From GWE2-42-39 sp942493345 (GTDB lineage Bacteria; Bacteroidota; Bacteroidia; Bacteroidales; Prolixibacteraceae), in assembly GCA_942493345.1 (NCBI GenBank), contig OW818695.1, positions 3,596,001 to 3,660,000 of the forward strand: 64,000 nucleotides of DNA, in the 5' to 3' direction. Below, piece after piece: positions 8,517 through 17,841 of the stretch. Position 1 is the first letter of the stretch. The number at the start of each line of letters is the position of its first letter. The position numbers and the translations under genes were made by a program. Below the pieces are notes generated by a model. That model was not told where the DNA came from. It ran no database searches and saw nothing but the letters and a program-made list of their open reading frames with translations.

Positions 8517-9284
8517 TCAATGGTCTCGGGTAAATATCCATTCTTTTTCATCGCTCAAACCAGAGTTGAAATAGTATCCTTCCAGATCAAATGCCTTCAT
8601 TTCTTCCGGATTCGAAATGTTGTTTTCAATCACGAAACGGCACATCAGTCCACGGGCTCTTTTGGCGAAAAATGAAATTATTTTATACTGTCCGTTTTTC
8701 AAATCTTTAAACACCGGGGTGATGATTCGGGCATCCAGCTTTTTTGTGTTCACCACCTTAAAATATTCGCCGGAAGCCAGATTTACCAATATTTTATCAT
8801 CGGCATTCAGTTCTTGCTGAAGTTGCTCTGTAACTTTCCCGGCCCAGTAAGCATACAAATCTTTTTTTCGAAGAATGGCTATTGGCGTGCCCATTTCGAG
8901 GCGGTAGGCCTGAATCAGGTCGAGCGGGCGCAACATCCCGTACAAGCCCGAAAGGATGCGGATTCTTTCCTGTGCAATTTTCAATTGTTGTTCCGAAAAA
9001 CGATCGGCCTGCATGCCTTGGTAAACGTCGCCGGTGAAAGCCAGTACTGCCGGTTTCAATGGATTTCCCAGGTTCTGGTGCGACCAAAGTTGGTTGCGTT
9101 CAAAATTCAATTCAGCCAGCTTTGGAGAAATATCCATCAGTTTCGCAAGTTTGTTCGCCGATAAACCACGCAGTTTCTGATTGATGACTTTTGCGTCGTC
9201 CAGGAATTGCGGCAAACTACTTTGCCCTGTGTTTGCCGGAGTTTCAAAATCCATTGATTTTGCAGGTGAAATAACAAGTATCAT
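8517..9284 (-). CDS. yaaA: Peroxide stress protein YaaA (UPF0246)
   Basis: A 255-residue cytoplasmic protein matching YaaA along its length: the start MILVISPAKSMDF, then FTGDVYQGM, LSGLYGMLRPLDLIQAYRLEMG and the C-terminal FFAKRARGLM. E. coli YaaA limits intracellular iron and DNA damage during H2O2 stress and binds DNA. It ends 24 bases from the patatin gene, convergent, with no clear terminator between them. The start agrees exactly with the family consensus. Confidence 0.95.
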   Translation of the reverse strand: MILVISPAKSMDFETPANTGQSSLPQFLDDAKVINQKLRGLSANKLAKLMDISPKLAELNFERNQLWSHQNLGNPLKPAVLAFTGDVYQGMQADRFSEQQLKIAQERIRILSGLYGMLRPLDLIQAYRLEMGTPIAILRKKDLYAYWAGKVTEQLQQELNADDKILVNLASGEYFKVVNTKKLDARIITPVFKDLKNGQYKIISFFAKRARGLMCRFVIENNISNPEEMKAFDLEGYYFNSGLSDEKEWIFTRDH

Positions 9285-9361
9285 GATCCGATCAATTTTT
9301 TCATTTCTAACAAAAATAACATCTGAAAGTTTAACCTGAAAAATTCATGGAATCATTCTTT

Positions 9362-10486
9362 TCATTGTTCGTTCATTTCATTCCACCAGTTGGATTGCGG
9401 GGTGTATTTGCCGACAATTATCGGTTCGCCGATTTTCGGGGTGGTAACCAGCGACCCGTTTGCCAATGCGGCTTTCAGAACCCGCTCAACCGGCTCTGTC
9501 CAGTGGTGCAGGCTCAACTTGAATTTGCCCCAGTGTATAGGAAGTAAAAGTTTTCCCTGTAAATCGAGATGGGCTTGCGCCGTTTCTTCGGGCGCCATGT
9601 GAATATATGGCCAGCCATCGTTGTATTGACCGCATTCCAGGATGCAGAGATCGAACGGCCCGTGCTGGCTGCCAATGTTTTTGAACCCGGGGAAATAGCC
9701 CGAATCGCCGCTGAAAAACACGGAGCTTGTACCGGTTTTGATAACCCATGATGCCCAGAGGGTTTTATAGCGGTCAGTCAGTCCGCGACCGGTAAAATGG
9801 CGGGCAGGGGTAGCTGTAATTTTCAGTTTGTCTTGCCACGAAAATTCTTCGTTCCAGTCGAGTTCCGTATATTGGTCGGGCGAAAAACCCCAGCGGTCGA
9901 AGTGTGCCCCCACGCCCAAAGGCATTACAAAATGCACCTTTTTGTTTTTCAGTTTCAGTACCGTTTTGCGGTCGAGATGGTCGTAGTGGTCGTGCGAAAT
10001 GATGACCAGATCCGGAGTGGGTAGGTTTTCAATATCGTAACGGAAAGTATAATCGAAGTGCCTGCTACCCCCAAACGAAAAGGGAGAAGTGTTTTCACTG
10101 AACATCGGGTCGGTCAGGATAAGTATCCCGTCTACTTCAATCAATGTGGTTGAATGTCCCAGCCATACCACCCGAATCCCTTTATTTTCTTTGCTGAATG
10201 CGCTTTTATCAACCGGGATCGACGGTATCGGTTTTCCCGGCACACGTCCGTCCGTTTTTCGGGTAAATTCACGTAGTATTTTCCAGAATGAAAAATTTTC
10301 GCTCTGCATACTGGTTGTTACCGGATTTTGAAAAATCCCGTTCCTGAAATTCGGTGACTTTTTAACCCGCTCCAATCGTTCTCCTTTTATCCTTCCTCCA
10401 AATCCGGGGCTTATCTTCATAACAGCAATTCCTCCAATAATAAATGTCAATATAACAGAGAATACGATCCGTCCTTTTCTTTTCAT
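9362..10486 (-). CDS. MBL-fold metallohydrolase, NAPE-PLD/RomA-like
   Basis: A 374-residue protein with an N-terminal membrane anchor or signal (residues 6-24) and a metallo-beta-lactamase fold. The zinc ligands are HDHYDH (165-170), a later His in ATPARHFTGRG, Asp in FSGDSGY and a final His in LLPIHWGKF. The WLGHST segment ahead of the motif and the overall length place it with the NAPE-phospholipase D/RomA/UlaG-like branch. The substrate is unknown; a phosphodiester or lactone is possible. It faces the periplasm if the N-terminal segment is an anchor. Confidence 0.87.
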   Translation of the reverse strand: MKRKGRIVFSVILTFIIGGIAVMKISPGFGGRIKGERLERVKKSPNFRNGIFQNPVTTSMQSENFSFWKILREFTRKTDGRVPGKPIPSIPVDKSAFSKENKGIRVVWLGHSTTLIEVDGILILTDPMFSENTSPFSFGGSRHFDYTFRYDIENLPTPDLVIISHDHYDHLDRKTVLKLKNKKVHFVMPLGVGAHFDRWGFSPDQYTELDWNEEFSWQDKLKITATPARHFTGRGLTDRYKTLWASWVIKTGTSSVFFSGDSGYFPGFKNIGSQHGPFDLCILECGQYNDGWPYIHMAPEETAQAHLDLQGKLLLPIHWGKFKLSLHHWTEPVERVLKAALANGSLVTTPKIGEPIIVGKYTPQSNWWNEMNEQ

Positions 10487-10801
10487 TTCTTCTATATCAA
10501 TAAAGAAAAAGTCTTGAAAAATGTTCAGGATGGCAAAAGTAATTTTTACTTTCGGACGATGTTTCCTAAAATCGATGAACCACCTGCTTTTGCCAATTAA
10601 ACGGCGGAAATAGGGATTAAATGGATGGATTAATTCTTTAAAATTCGAAGTGATTTATGTCTTTAATTTCAGAAATAATATGGATAAGTAATTGATGATT
10701 TATAATTGACTATTAATTATTGTGCTTTGCGTTGAAAAACAGTATCTTATGCTGATTTAAATACAACATTAAATCGTTTTCAGAACTTATAATCAAAAAT
10801 C
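10487..10801. other. AT-rich intergenic stretch without a recognisable gene
   Basis: About 315 bases separate the MBL gene from the next small gene. TACTTTTG on the minus strand (10541 to 10534) could be a -7 element for the MBL gene. The rest holds short AT-rich near-repeats (TAATTGATGATTTATAATTGAC) and no ORF, tRNA or stable hairpin that I can support. Confidence 0.6.
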
Positions 10802-11176
10802 TCAGGAAATTTTACATGAAAATATAACAATAATCCAACCTATTAGGAATGATATTGGAAATACAATACCGATTAAATTATTCGAACTAAATAAGTTAAA
10901 ACCAATCTTTGGTAATGATTTCTTATTTTTTTTCTTGAGAATATCTTTTTCTTCTTTTCGAAGTTTCTTTATCAACAATATATTTCGAATTGCTACAATT
11001 AACCAAACCACAACTGTGAAAACACCTAAAAAAATCAATATCAATTTTAACGGATTTGATTTCTCAAATATTTGAGAATATGCAGCAAAAAAGATAGCTT
11101 GTGACAATAAGAAAAAGTTTGCCCGTTGTGCAAAAAGATTGTCCTCATGCCTTATTGCTTCAGTTATTTTTAGCAT
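10802..11176 (-). CDS. Small membrane protein of unknown function
   Basis: 124 residues with three likely membrane segments: about 20-35 (FFLLSQAIFFAAYS), 43-70 (LKLILIFLGVFTVVVWLIVAI) and 101-122 (LIGIVFPISFLIGWIIVIF). A Lys-rich loop lies between the last two (KKLRKEEKDILKKKNKKS), so that loop should be cytoplasmic. The N-terminal EAIRHEDNLFAQRANF pattern recalls a group of small phage-defence-like or house-keeping membrane proteins, but I cannot name the family. The gene is more AT-rich than its neighbours. It starts 45 bases after the dipeptidase stop on the same strand and may be read through from it. Confidence 0.6.
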   Translation of the reverse strand: MLKITEAIRHEDNLFAQRANFFLLSQAIFFAAYSQIFEKSNPLKLILIFLGVFTVVVWLIVAIRNILLIKKLRKEEKDILKKKNKKSLPKIGFNLFSSNNLIGIVFPISFLIGWIIVIFSCKIS

Positions 11177-11221
11177 TTGTGATGCTTTGTTTATTAAAAA
11201 TGAAAAATTCCAAATATTGAC

Positions 11222-12913
11222 TTAATGTCCGCCACCGATCATTTTTAAATGGTCGCCGGTAGCATTGATAATTATACGATACCACCATTCCGGGTAACCG
11301 GGTTGATCAGGACTGACAGGAACATTCCATTCATTGCGTTCGAATTTACCGTCTTTTTCCTTTTTAATATTTCCGTCGATATATTTTATTAGAAGATATT
11401 GATACAGTTTTTTCCATTCCGAAGTCATTCCGTTGGCCTGATTTATTGAATAGTCAGTCAAAAAACGACGGGCAGCAACTTCTCCCTGGGTATCGTAAAT
11501 GCTTTTTGCAGCTTGGTCGACAGCCGGAGTATAGGCAATGAATTTGCCTTCCAGATCGGACTGCTTGACCCGGATGTGCGGGATCATGTCGCTGTAACGC
11601 GTATATGCCCAGTTGGTCACTTGGTTGAAAGTCCAGAAAGCCGAGGTTTCGGAATATGTGAGCATATCTCCATTACCAACTTTGAAACATTCAGGAGTGT
11701 TGGTGATTCCGCAATACATGGGTGCATAGCATGTGCTATATGTATCATCAACGCCAAACCAAAGAATTCCTCCGATAGGTGCTGGAAGCCAGTTGCGGCT
11801 CTGGGCTACAAACGAAAACCCGGTCTGCTGGGTCGAGATAGCACGTTCGTGGCAGTAATTTACCGAATCAACCTTCCATGTCATTCCACGCCAACGGTAG
11901 GGCAAAGTAAATGGCCCGGCACCAATGTCTTTGGTCATGTCCAGTTCTGTTCCTTCGTAGTGGTCGCGCATCATTTCCATTACATCTTTCACCGAAACCT
12001 TTTTGTCTGGTTTTACCCATAAAGGCAGGCGATTGGTCGGAAAATTATTTTCACCGCCGTGTTCCACAACACCTTTCGCATAATTGGCGTATTGCCCCAT
12101 TCCTGAAGCTACCTTATTGAAGCCTGCAAACACACGTGCATCGCAAAAACGGGCGCCACTGAAATCAATAGGAGCATATACATCCGAGAAACTAAAATCT
12201 TTGTTTTTCCCTTCGAACCAACCTTTTTCGTGAGCAAACGAAATAACATCTTTTGAAAAAATGCAGTTTTTAGGATCGTTCATCGGGAAAGTGGTAATGC
12301 GTGCCTGATTGGCATGACCCGAGATATATCCATCAGGAATACGTTGTGCCACCCAAACTGCACCTTTTTCGCCATTGCCTTTTCCAATCATTTCCAGTAT
12401 CCAGGCTTCTTCTGCATCGCTGATCGAAAATGATTCGCCTGAGCTGGCATACCCATATTTTTCAACCAAATCGGTCATCACCTTAATAGCTTCACGAGCT
12501 GTTTTTGCCCGCTGAAGGGCAACATATATCAAACTTCCGTAATCCATGATAGCGCCTTCCTGCTTGGCAAGCTCTTCACGGCCTCCGTAAGTGGTTTCGC
12601 CAATGGCCACCTGCCATTCGTTCATGTTGCCAATTACACTGTAAGTATGTGCTACTTCGGGAATACGCCCCATGAATTTACCGGTGTCCCACTCGTGAAT
12701 ATCGCGCATGGCATCCGGCGCATGATCGGCTGCCGGTTGGTAATATAATTCGCCGTATAATACATGCGAATCGGCTGCATAGGTAATCATGGTCGAGCCA
12801 TCAACCGAAGCGCCTTTGGTGACTAAAAAATTAGTACATCCATTCGAAACCTGAACACTCCAGGTCATCATCAGTATCAAAACTGCAAATACGGTTATTC
12901 TTCGTCTCATCAT
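11222..12913 (-). CDS. Secreted C69-family dipeptidase
   Basis: A 563-residue exported peptidase of family C69. A signal peptide (residues 1-25) ends exactly before NGCTNFLVTKGAS, so cleavage would expose Cys26, the N-terminal nucleophile of this Ntn-hydrolase family. Further family landmarks are ADSHVLYGELYY, IGETTYGG, SGHANQARIT and FARFCDARV-like segments. Members hydrolyse dipeptides in the periplasm. It is full length for the Bacteroidota form. A second ATG one codon in is an equally good start. It is monocistronic or leads a two-gene unit with the small membrane protein. Confidence 0.93.
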   Translation of the reverse strand: MMRRRITVFAVLILMMTWSVQVSNGCTNFLVTKGASVDGSTMITYAADSHVLYGELYYQPAADHAPDAMRDIHEWDTGKFMGRIPEVAHTYSVIGNMNEWQVAIGETTYGGREELAKQEGAIMDYGSLIYVALQRAKTAREAIKVMTDLVEKYGYASSGESFSISDAEEAWILEMIGKGNGEKGAVWVAQRIPDGYISGHANQARITTFPMNDPKNCIFSKDVISFAHEKGWFEGKNKDFSFSDVYAPIDFSGARFCDARVFAGFNKVASGMGQYANYAKGVVEHGGENNFPTNRLPLWVKPDKKVSVKDVMEMMRDHYEGTELDMTKDIGAGPFTLPYRWRGMTWKVDSVNYCHERAISTQQTGFSFVAQSRNWLPAPIGGILWFGVDDTYSTCYAPMYCGITNTPECFKVGNGDMLTYSETSAFWTFNQVTNWAYTRYSDMIPHIRVKQSDLEGKFIAYTPAVDQAAKSIYDTQGEVAARRFLTDYSINQANGMTSEWKKLYQYLLIKYIDGNIKKEKDGKFERNEWNVPVSPDQPGYPEWWYRIIINATGDHLKMIGGGH

Positions 12914-13154
12914 TCGTTCGTTAAATTTTTACTTCAGGAGTAACAAATATACTTATTTGTATCAATCTGCCTGATTTGTAACAAGCCTGTAAAAAGAAAA
13001 GTTTTCGGACAGAATAAAAATGAGAAAACGCAGGTGAAAATGAAATTTTATTATGGGTTGAAAATCCTTTTTTGAAACGGTTTTTATGTTTTTCTAAACC
13101 ATTTTCATCTTTGCCTGTTGTTCTTTTCAGAAAAAATCAATTAATGCTGAAACA

Positions 13155-13751
13155 ATGAATACCTATTTGTTCATCATCATAACAATATTAACTGTTTCAG
13201 GCAACAACACTAAAACTGAGAACATGGAAACCGCAACATTTGGAGGAGGCTGCTTTTGGTGCACCGAAGCCATTTTTAAAAGTTTGAAAGGGGTTGAAAA
13301 AGTTACTTCGGGTTATTCGGGCGGAACCATGGAAAACCCATCGTACAGCGATGTTTGCTCGGGCGAAACCGGTCATGCCGAAGTCATTCAGATTGAATTA
13401 GACCCGGCTATAATCAGTTTCCGTGAATTGCTCGAAGTGTTTTGGTCGACTCACGACCCAACCACACTGAACCGGCAGGGAGCCGATGTTGGAACGCAGT
13501 ACCGCTCGGTAATATTTTATCATTCCGAAGAACAAAAGGAAATTGCTGAACGCTACAAAAAGGAGATGAACAGTTCGAATGTTTTCAACAAACCGGTGGT
13601 GACCGAGATCTCGCCTTTCAAAAAGTTTTACCCGGCTGAAAATTACCATCAGGATTATTTTGAAAACAATTCGACCAAGGCATACTGCCAAATTGTAATT
13701 GTTCCCAAATTGAAAAAATTTAAAGAGATTTTTGGCGCGAAACTGAAATAA
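13155..13751 (+). CDS. msrA: Peptide methionine-S-sulfoxide reductase
   Basis: A 198-residue MsrA that reduces methionine-S-sulfoxide in proteins. The catalytic motif GCFWC is at residues 32-36 with nucleophile Cys33; GTQYRSVI and the HQDYFE motif are intact. The first 17 residues are hydrophobic like a signal peptide, followed by a short polar linker, so an exported form is likely; a start at METATFGGG (13224) would give a cytoplasmic enzyme. There is no fused MsrB. The gene converges on the ABC transporter gene, 12 bases away. Confidence 0.95.
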   Translation: MNTYLFIIITILTVSGNNTKTENMETATFGGGCFWCTEAIFKSLKGVEKVTSGYSGGTMENPSYSDVCSGETGHAEVIQIELDPAIISFRELLEVFWSTHDPTTLNRQGADVGTQYRSVIFYHSEEQKEIAERYKKEMNSSNVFNKPVVTEISPFKKFYPAENYHQDYFENNSTKAYCQIVIVPKLKKFKEIFGAKLK

Positions 13752-13763
13752 GCACTTTTTTGT

Positions 13764-15584
13764 TTAGAACATCTGCATTTCGTGCAGGCGTTTGTAACGT
13801 CCGTTTCGTTCGATCAGTTCATCGTGGGTTCCCTGTTCAACAATTTTGCCTTCGTGAAAAACGCAAATCAGGTCGGCATTGCGCACGGTTGACAGGCGGT
13901 GTGCGATAACCAGCGAAGTACGGTTTTTCATCAGGTTTTCGAGCGCATCCTGCACCAAACGTTCCGATTCGGTATCAAGCGCCGAAGTGGCTTCGTCCAG
14001 AATCAGTATTGGCGGGTTTTTCAGGATGGCACGGGCAATGCTCAGCCGCTGGCGCTGTCCACCCGATAGTTTGCTGCCCCGGTCGCCGATCATGGTGCCG
14101 TATCCATTTTCTGTTTCTATAATGAAATCGTGCGCATTGGCAACTTTCGCAGCAACAATAACTTCCTTCATAGATGTGTTTTCAACCCCGAAAGCAATGT
14201 TGTTGTAGATGGTGTCGTTAAACAAAATGGCTTCCTGGTTCACATTGCCCATCAGGTCGCGCAGGTCGTGCAGCTTCAGTTGGCGAATATCGGTTCCGTC
14301 GATGAAAATACCCCCTTCATTTACATCGTAAAAACGGGGCAGTAAGTCGACAAAAGTAGTTTTGCCGCTTCCCGACTGACCAACCAGCGCAACGGTTTTT
14401 CCCTTCGGTATAGTGAGCGAAACTTTTTTCAGAACCAGCTTTTCCTCGTATGCGAAAGTAATATTCCGGTATTCAATTTCCGACTGAAGCGTCTGTATCG
14501 GTTTGGCATCGGGCAATTCAGTAATTGTAATGTCGGCTTTCAAAATCATGTCGATGCGGTCCATCGCCGCGAGGCCTTTTTGAATACTGTAAAGCGCAGT
14601 GGTAAAGGCTTTTGCCGGATTAATAATTTGGTAGAAAATTCCCAGGTAGGCAATAAATTCAGTACCCGAAAGTTCACTGTTTTTTCCTAGGATCAGGGTG
14701 CCGCCAAACCAAACCACCAACACCATGACAATGGTTCCAAGAAATTCGCTCATCGGGTGGGCCAATTCGCGGCGGCGCATCAGCCGGTTCATTATGGAAC
14801 GATATTGATACAGTTCACTATTAAAACGGGCATCCATTTTCTTCTCTGCATTAAATGCTTTGATAATCCGCAGGCCGCTCAGCGATTCTTCGATAATGGT
14901 TAGCAAAACACCCATCTGGTTCTGCCCTTCGCGCGATATCTTTTTCAACGATCGTCCCACACGTCCGATAATAAACCCTGCAATAGGCAATAAAAGGAAA
15001 ATGAACAGGGTCATTGTCGGGCTCATAATCAGCAGTGAAATCAGCAAAACTATGATCATAATCGGATTTTTCAGGAACATATCGAGTGACGACATGATTG
15101 AATTTTCAACCTCGGTAACGTCGCCGGTAATCCGGGCCATGATATCGCCTTTTCGTTCATCGGAAAAAAAGCGCATGGCCAGTCGCAATATTTTATGATA
15201 TATCTGTTGGCGAATGTCTTTTACCACGCCATTCCGGATGTACACTGCTTCGTAAGCAGCCATGTACGCGAAAGCAACTTTCAGCATGGTTGCAAAAACC
15301 ACAAAAACGCCAACAAGAAGCAACGTCGCACCTGGCCCGTATATGTGTTTAACGTAGGTGACGTAATAATAGGCATTGCTTTTTATTGTATCGAGGCTGA
15401 AAGACCAACCGACCAGCGACGTTACTTCTTTCGATGTTTCGAAAATGATGTCCAGTATCGGAATCATCATCATCACCGAAAAAACGGTAAATAATGCAGA
15501 CAGAATATTGTAAAGGAAGTTCAGTATCAGGCGGCTTTTGTAGGGAGGAATAAATCGCCGCAGTATGTTCATAAAGTCTTTCAT
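13764..15584 (-). CDS. ABC exporter, MsbA-like fused permease/ATPase
   Basis: A 606-residue half-transporter with an N-terminal six-helix membrane domain (about residues 15-330) and a C-terminal nucleotide-binding domain. Visible motifs are Walker A GQSGSGKTT, signature LSGGQRQR, Walker B ILILDEATSALD and the H-loop AHRLS. It should dimerise and export a lipid or hydrophobic compound; the lipid A flippase MsbA is the closest well-known type, but the substrate cannot be told from sequence. The gene stands alone, upstream of a dispersed-repeat stretch. Confidence 0.9.
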   Translation of the reverse strand: MKDFMNILRRFIPPYKSRLILNFLYNILSALFTVFSVMMMIPILDIIFETSKEVTSLVGWSFSLDTIKSNAYYYVTYVKHIYGPGATLLLVGVFVVFATMLKVAFAYMAAYEAVYIRNGVVKDIRQQIYHKILRLAMRFFSDERKGDIMARITGDVTEVENSIMSSLDMFLKNPIMIIVLLISLLIMSPTMTLFIFLLLPIAGFIIGRVGRSLKKISREGQNQMGVLLTIIEESLSGLRIIKAFNAEKKMDARFNSELYQYRSIMNRLMRRRELAHPMSEFLGTIVMVLVVWFGGTLILGKNSELSGTEFIAYLGIFYQIINPAKAFTTALYSIQKGLAAMDRIDMILKADITITELPDAKPIQTLQSEIEYRNITFAYEEKLVLKKVSLTIPKGKTVALVGQSGSGKTTFVDLLPRFYDVNEGGIFIDGTDIRQLKLHDLRDLMGNVNQEAILFNDTIYNNIAFGVENTSMKEVIVAAKVANAHDFIIETENGYGTMIGDRGSKLSGGQRQRLSIARAILKNPPILILDEATSALDTESERLVQDALENLMKNRTSLVIAHRLSTVRNADLICVFHEGKIVEQGTHDELIERNGRYKRLHEMQMF

Positions 15585-15615
15585 TCTGTTCTTGATTATC
15601 GATTCTTGTTACACG

Positions 15616-15692
15616 TTACTTGATGCTGGATGCTTGATATTTGATTCTAGATACTAGATGCTATTTGTCATTCCGACGTAAGGAGGAATCTC
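15616..15692. repeat. Dispersed intergenic repeat stretch
   Basis: 15616-15662 is built of degenerate GATGCTxGAT-like units (TTGATGCTGGATGCTTGAT, then CTAGATACTAGATGCT). It is followed by TGTCATTCCGACG and AAGGAGGAATCTC (15666-15692). The latter string is a kind of intergenic repeat I know from many Bacteroidota genomes. It lies upstream of the ABC transporter gene and downstream of the 15764 gene. Its function is unknown. Confidence 0.6.
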
Positions 15693-15763
15693 ATAAATCC
15701 CCGGAATTGAACGAAAAGATACACATCAAAAACCATTGCTGCCGAATTTGCGGATAGCTGTTT

Positions 15764-16315
15764 TTAGTGGCTTGCATTTTTTATTTCCTCCCATCGTTTT
15801 TCTACCAACGATTCAATAACTTGTTTATATTTATCAAAATACATACTATATATTTCATTTGTCATAACCTCATTTCGACAGTCAGGTATTGGACATCTGA
15901 AACTACTGGTCATACTATTTATAGACATTTTCATTGGCGTATCTCCATGATTATTGCAATATGGTTGAAGTTCAGAAATTTTAGGTTTGTCGCTTAAGTC
16001 AAAATAAACATCCCACCTCCAAAGTATATCGCCGATAACCGTTGAATTAAATTTTAGCAATAATTGTTGCTTCTTGGAATAAATTGAATCATTATTTGAG
16101 CGGGGCTTTTTAACCCTGCTAACAACTATATAAAGTAAGTAGAATACGAGTGCAAAAAGTGAAATCTGATAAACAGAAATTTTCAGAGTAAGCCACTCAA
16201 TTATTGGTAAGTCGGCAATCTGGTCCCAAGGTATCTTGTCACCAAACAGTTTGTCGAAAATGTAAACTGCAAATCCTGAAATAAGAGTAAGTACCCAAGG
16301 TTTATATTTTTCCAT
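15764..16315 (-). CDS. Hypothetical membrane protein with C-terminal Cys-rich zinc-ribbon-like region
   Basis: 183 residues that I do not recognise. Two membrane segments occupy about residues 5-20 and 42-63; a basic stretch (VKKPRSNND) follows, and the C-terminal half is soluble. Cysteines in LQPYCNNHG, SFRCPIPDCRNEV suggest a small metal-binding ribbon. The ATG at 16315 is preferred (MEKYKPWVL), but an ATG at 16345 directly abuts the purB stop codon (TAGATG) and would add ten residues, so translational coupling to purB is possible. It is more AT-rich than purB. No function can be assigned. Confidence 0.65.
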   Translation of the reverse strand: MEKYKPWVLTLISGFAVYIFDKLFGDKIPWDQIADLPIIEWLTLKISVYQISLFALVFYLLYIVVSRVKKPRSNNDSIYSKKQQLLLKFNSTVIGDILWRWDVYFDLSDKPKISELQPYCNNHGDTPMKMSINSMTSSFRCPIPDCRNEVMTNEIYSMYFDKYKQVIESLVEKRWEEIKNASH

Positions 16316-16345
16316 TTCGATGATATTTTTATGCTTGCCGCCCAT

Positions 16346-17692
16346 CTAATAAATCCCCGTATAATTGTGTGGGCTGATCAGTTTTAGCCGTACTTTCAAT
16401 TCATCGCTGATTTCAAGTGTGTCAATAAATACATGAATGGCCTGCTGGTCAATTTTCGTGTTCACACGGGTCAGGTTGAGCAAAGCCTCGTATGGATTTG
16501 GATAGCCTTCGCGGCGCAAAATCGTTTGTATCGCTTCGGCAACTACCGGCCAGTTTTTATCCAGATCGGCATCAATCGCGTCTTTGTTCAGCAATAGCTT
16601 GTTTAGTCCACGCATGGTCGAGTTGATCGAAATCAGTGTGTGCCCCAGCGGAACGCCGATGTTTCGGAGAACCGTCGAATCGGTGAGGTCGCGCTGCAAC
16701 CGCGATACCGGCAACTTGGCGGCCAGATGCTCGAACAGCGCGTTGGCAAGGCCGATGTTGCCTTCCGAGTTTTCGAAGTCGATCGGGTTTACCTTGTGTG
16801 GCATGGCCGACGAACCAATTTCGCCTTTTTTAATTTTTTGCTTGAAATATTCCATCGAAATGTACGTCCACATGTCGCGGTCCAAATCGAGGATGATATT
16901 GTTGATGCGTTTCAGTGCATCGAAAATAGCAGCGTGATTATCGTAATTCGTGATCTGGGTGGTGTACCGGGCGCGTTTCAAACCCAAATAGTTTTTCAGG
17001 AATTTAGTTCCGAACTCGTCCCAGTTAATTTCCGGATAAGCAATATGGTGCGCGTTGTAATTTCCGGTAGCCCCGCCAAATTTGGCATCAATCGAAATGC
17101 TTTTCAGTTGACTGATTTGCTCTTTTATCCGTTCCGAAAAAACCCGGATTTCCTTGCCCAGCCGTGTTGGAGATGCCGGTTGTCCGTGCGTTTTTGCCAG
17201 CATCGGAATATCGGTCCACTCATTGGCCAGCTCTTCCAGCTTGGCAACCAACTCTGCCATTGCCGGGTAATATTCAAATTCCAGTGCATCCTGGATCGAC
17301 TTCGGAACGGCCGTATTGTTTATATCCTGAGATGTCAAACCAAAATGGATGAACTCTTTGAATTCCGATATTCCCAACTTGTCGAACTCTTCTTTTATAA
17401 AATATTCAACGGCTTTCACATCGTGGTTGGTCACTTTTTCAACGTCTTTTACACGCTGTGCATCGGCCACCGAAAAGTCGGCATAAATTTTCCGTAGCGC
17501 CCCGAATTTCGAAACATCGAAATCATCCAGTTTTGGCAATGGCAGCTCGCACAAGGCGATGAAATATTCAATTTCAGTGATTACCCGGTATTTTATCAGG
17601 GCATATTCTGAAAAATAATTCTGAAGGTTTTCAACTTTTGAACGGTAACGTCCGTCAATTGGCGAAATAGCGGTCAGTAAATTTAATTCCAT
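16346..17692 (-). CDS. purB: Adenylosuccinate lyase
   Basis: A 448-residue cytoplasmic enzyme of the fumarase/aspartase superfamily. It splits SAICAR and adenylosuccinate to fumarate plus AICAR or AMP in purine synthesis. Motifs seen are FGLTSQDINNTA, the TH dyad region KTHGQPASPTRLG and the signature loop GSSAMPHKVNPIDFEN. The start MELNLLTAISPIDGRY fits the family exactly. TACCTTTG on the minus strand (17721-17714) is a possible -7 box. Confidence 0.97.
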   Translation of the reverse strand: MELNLLTAISPIDGRYRSKVENLQNYFSEYALIKYRVITEIEYFIALCELPLPKLDDFDVSKFGALRKIYADFSVADAQRVKDVEKVTNHDVKAVEYFIKEEFDKLGISEFKEFIHFGLTSQDINNTAVPKSIQDALEFEYYPAMAELVAKLEELANEWTDIPMLAKTHGQPASPTRLGKEIRVFSERIKEQISQLKSISIDAKFGGATGNYNAHHIAYPEINWDEFGTKFLKNYLGLKRARYTTQITNYDNHAAIFDALKRINNIILDLDRDMWTYISMEYFKQKIKKGEIGSSAMPHKVNPIDFENSEGNIGLANALFEHLAAKLPVSRLQRDLTDSTVLRNIGVPLGHTLISINSTMRGLNKLLLNKDAIDADLDKNWPVVAEAIQTILRREGYPNPYEALLNLTRVNTKIDQQAIHVFIDTLEISDELKVRLKLISPHNYTGIY

Positions 17693-17841
17693 GATTGTGT
17701 GTTTTCAAAGTCCCAAAGGTAGCAAATATTTTTACTGAAGAATGGCGATTCGGGTGCAGTGGTTTTTAATCGTTGATTATTGAAGCTCATAACTTCTGCA
17801 TGCTTTTTTGTATCTTTAAAATAAAACTGAAAGCAGAGACC

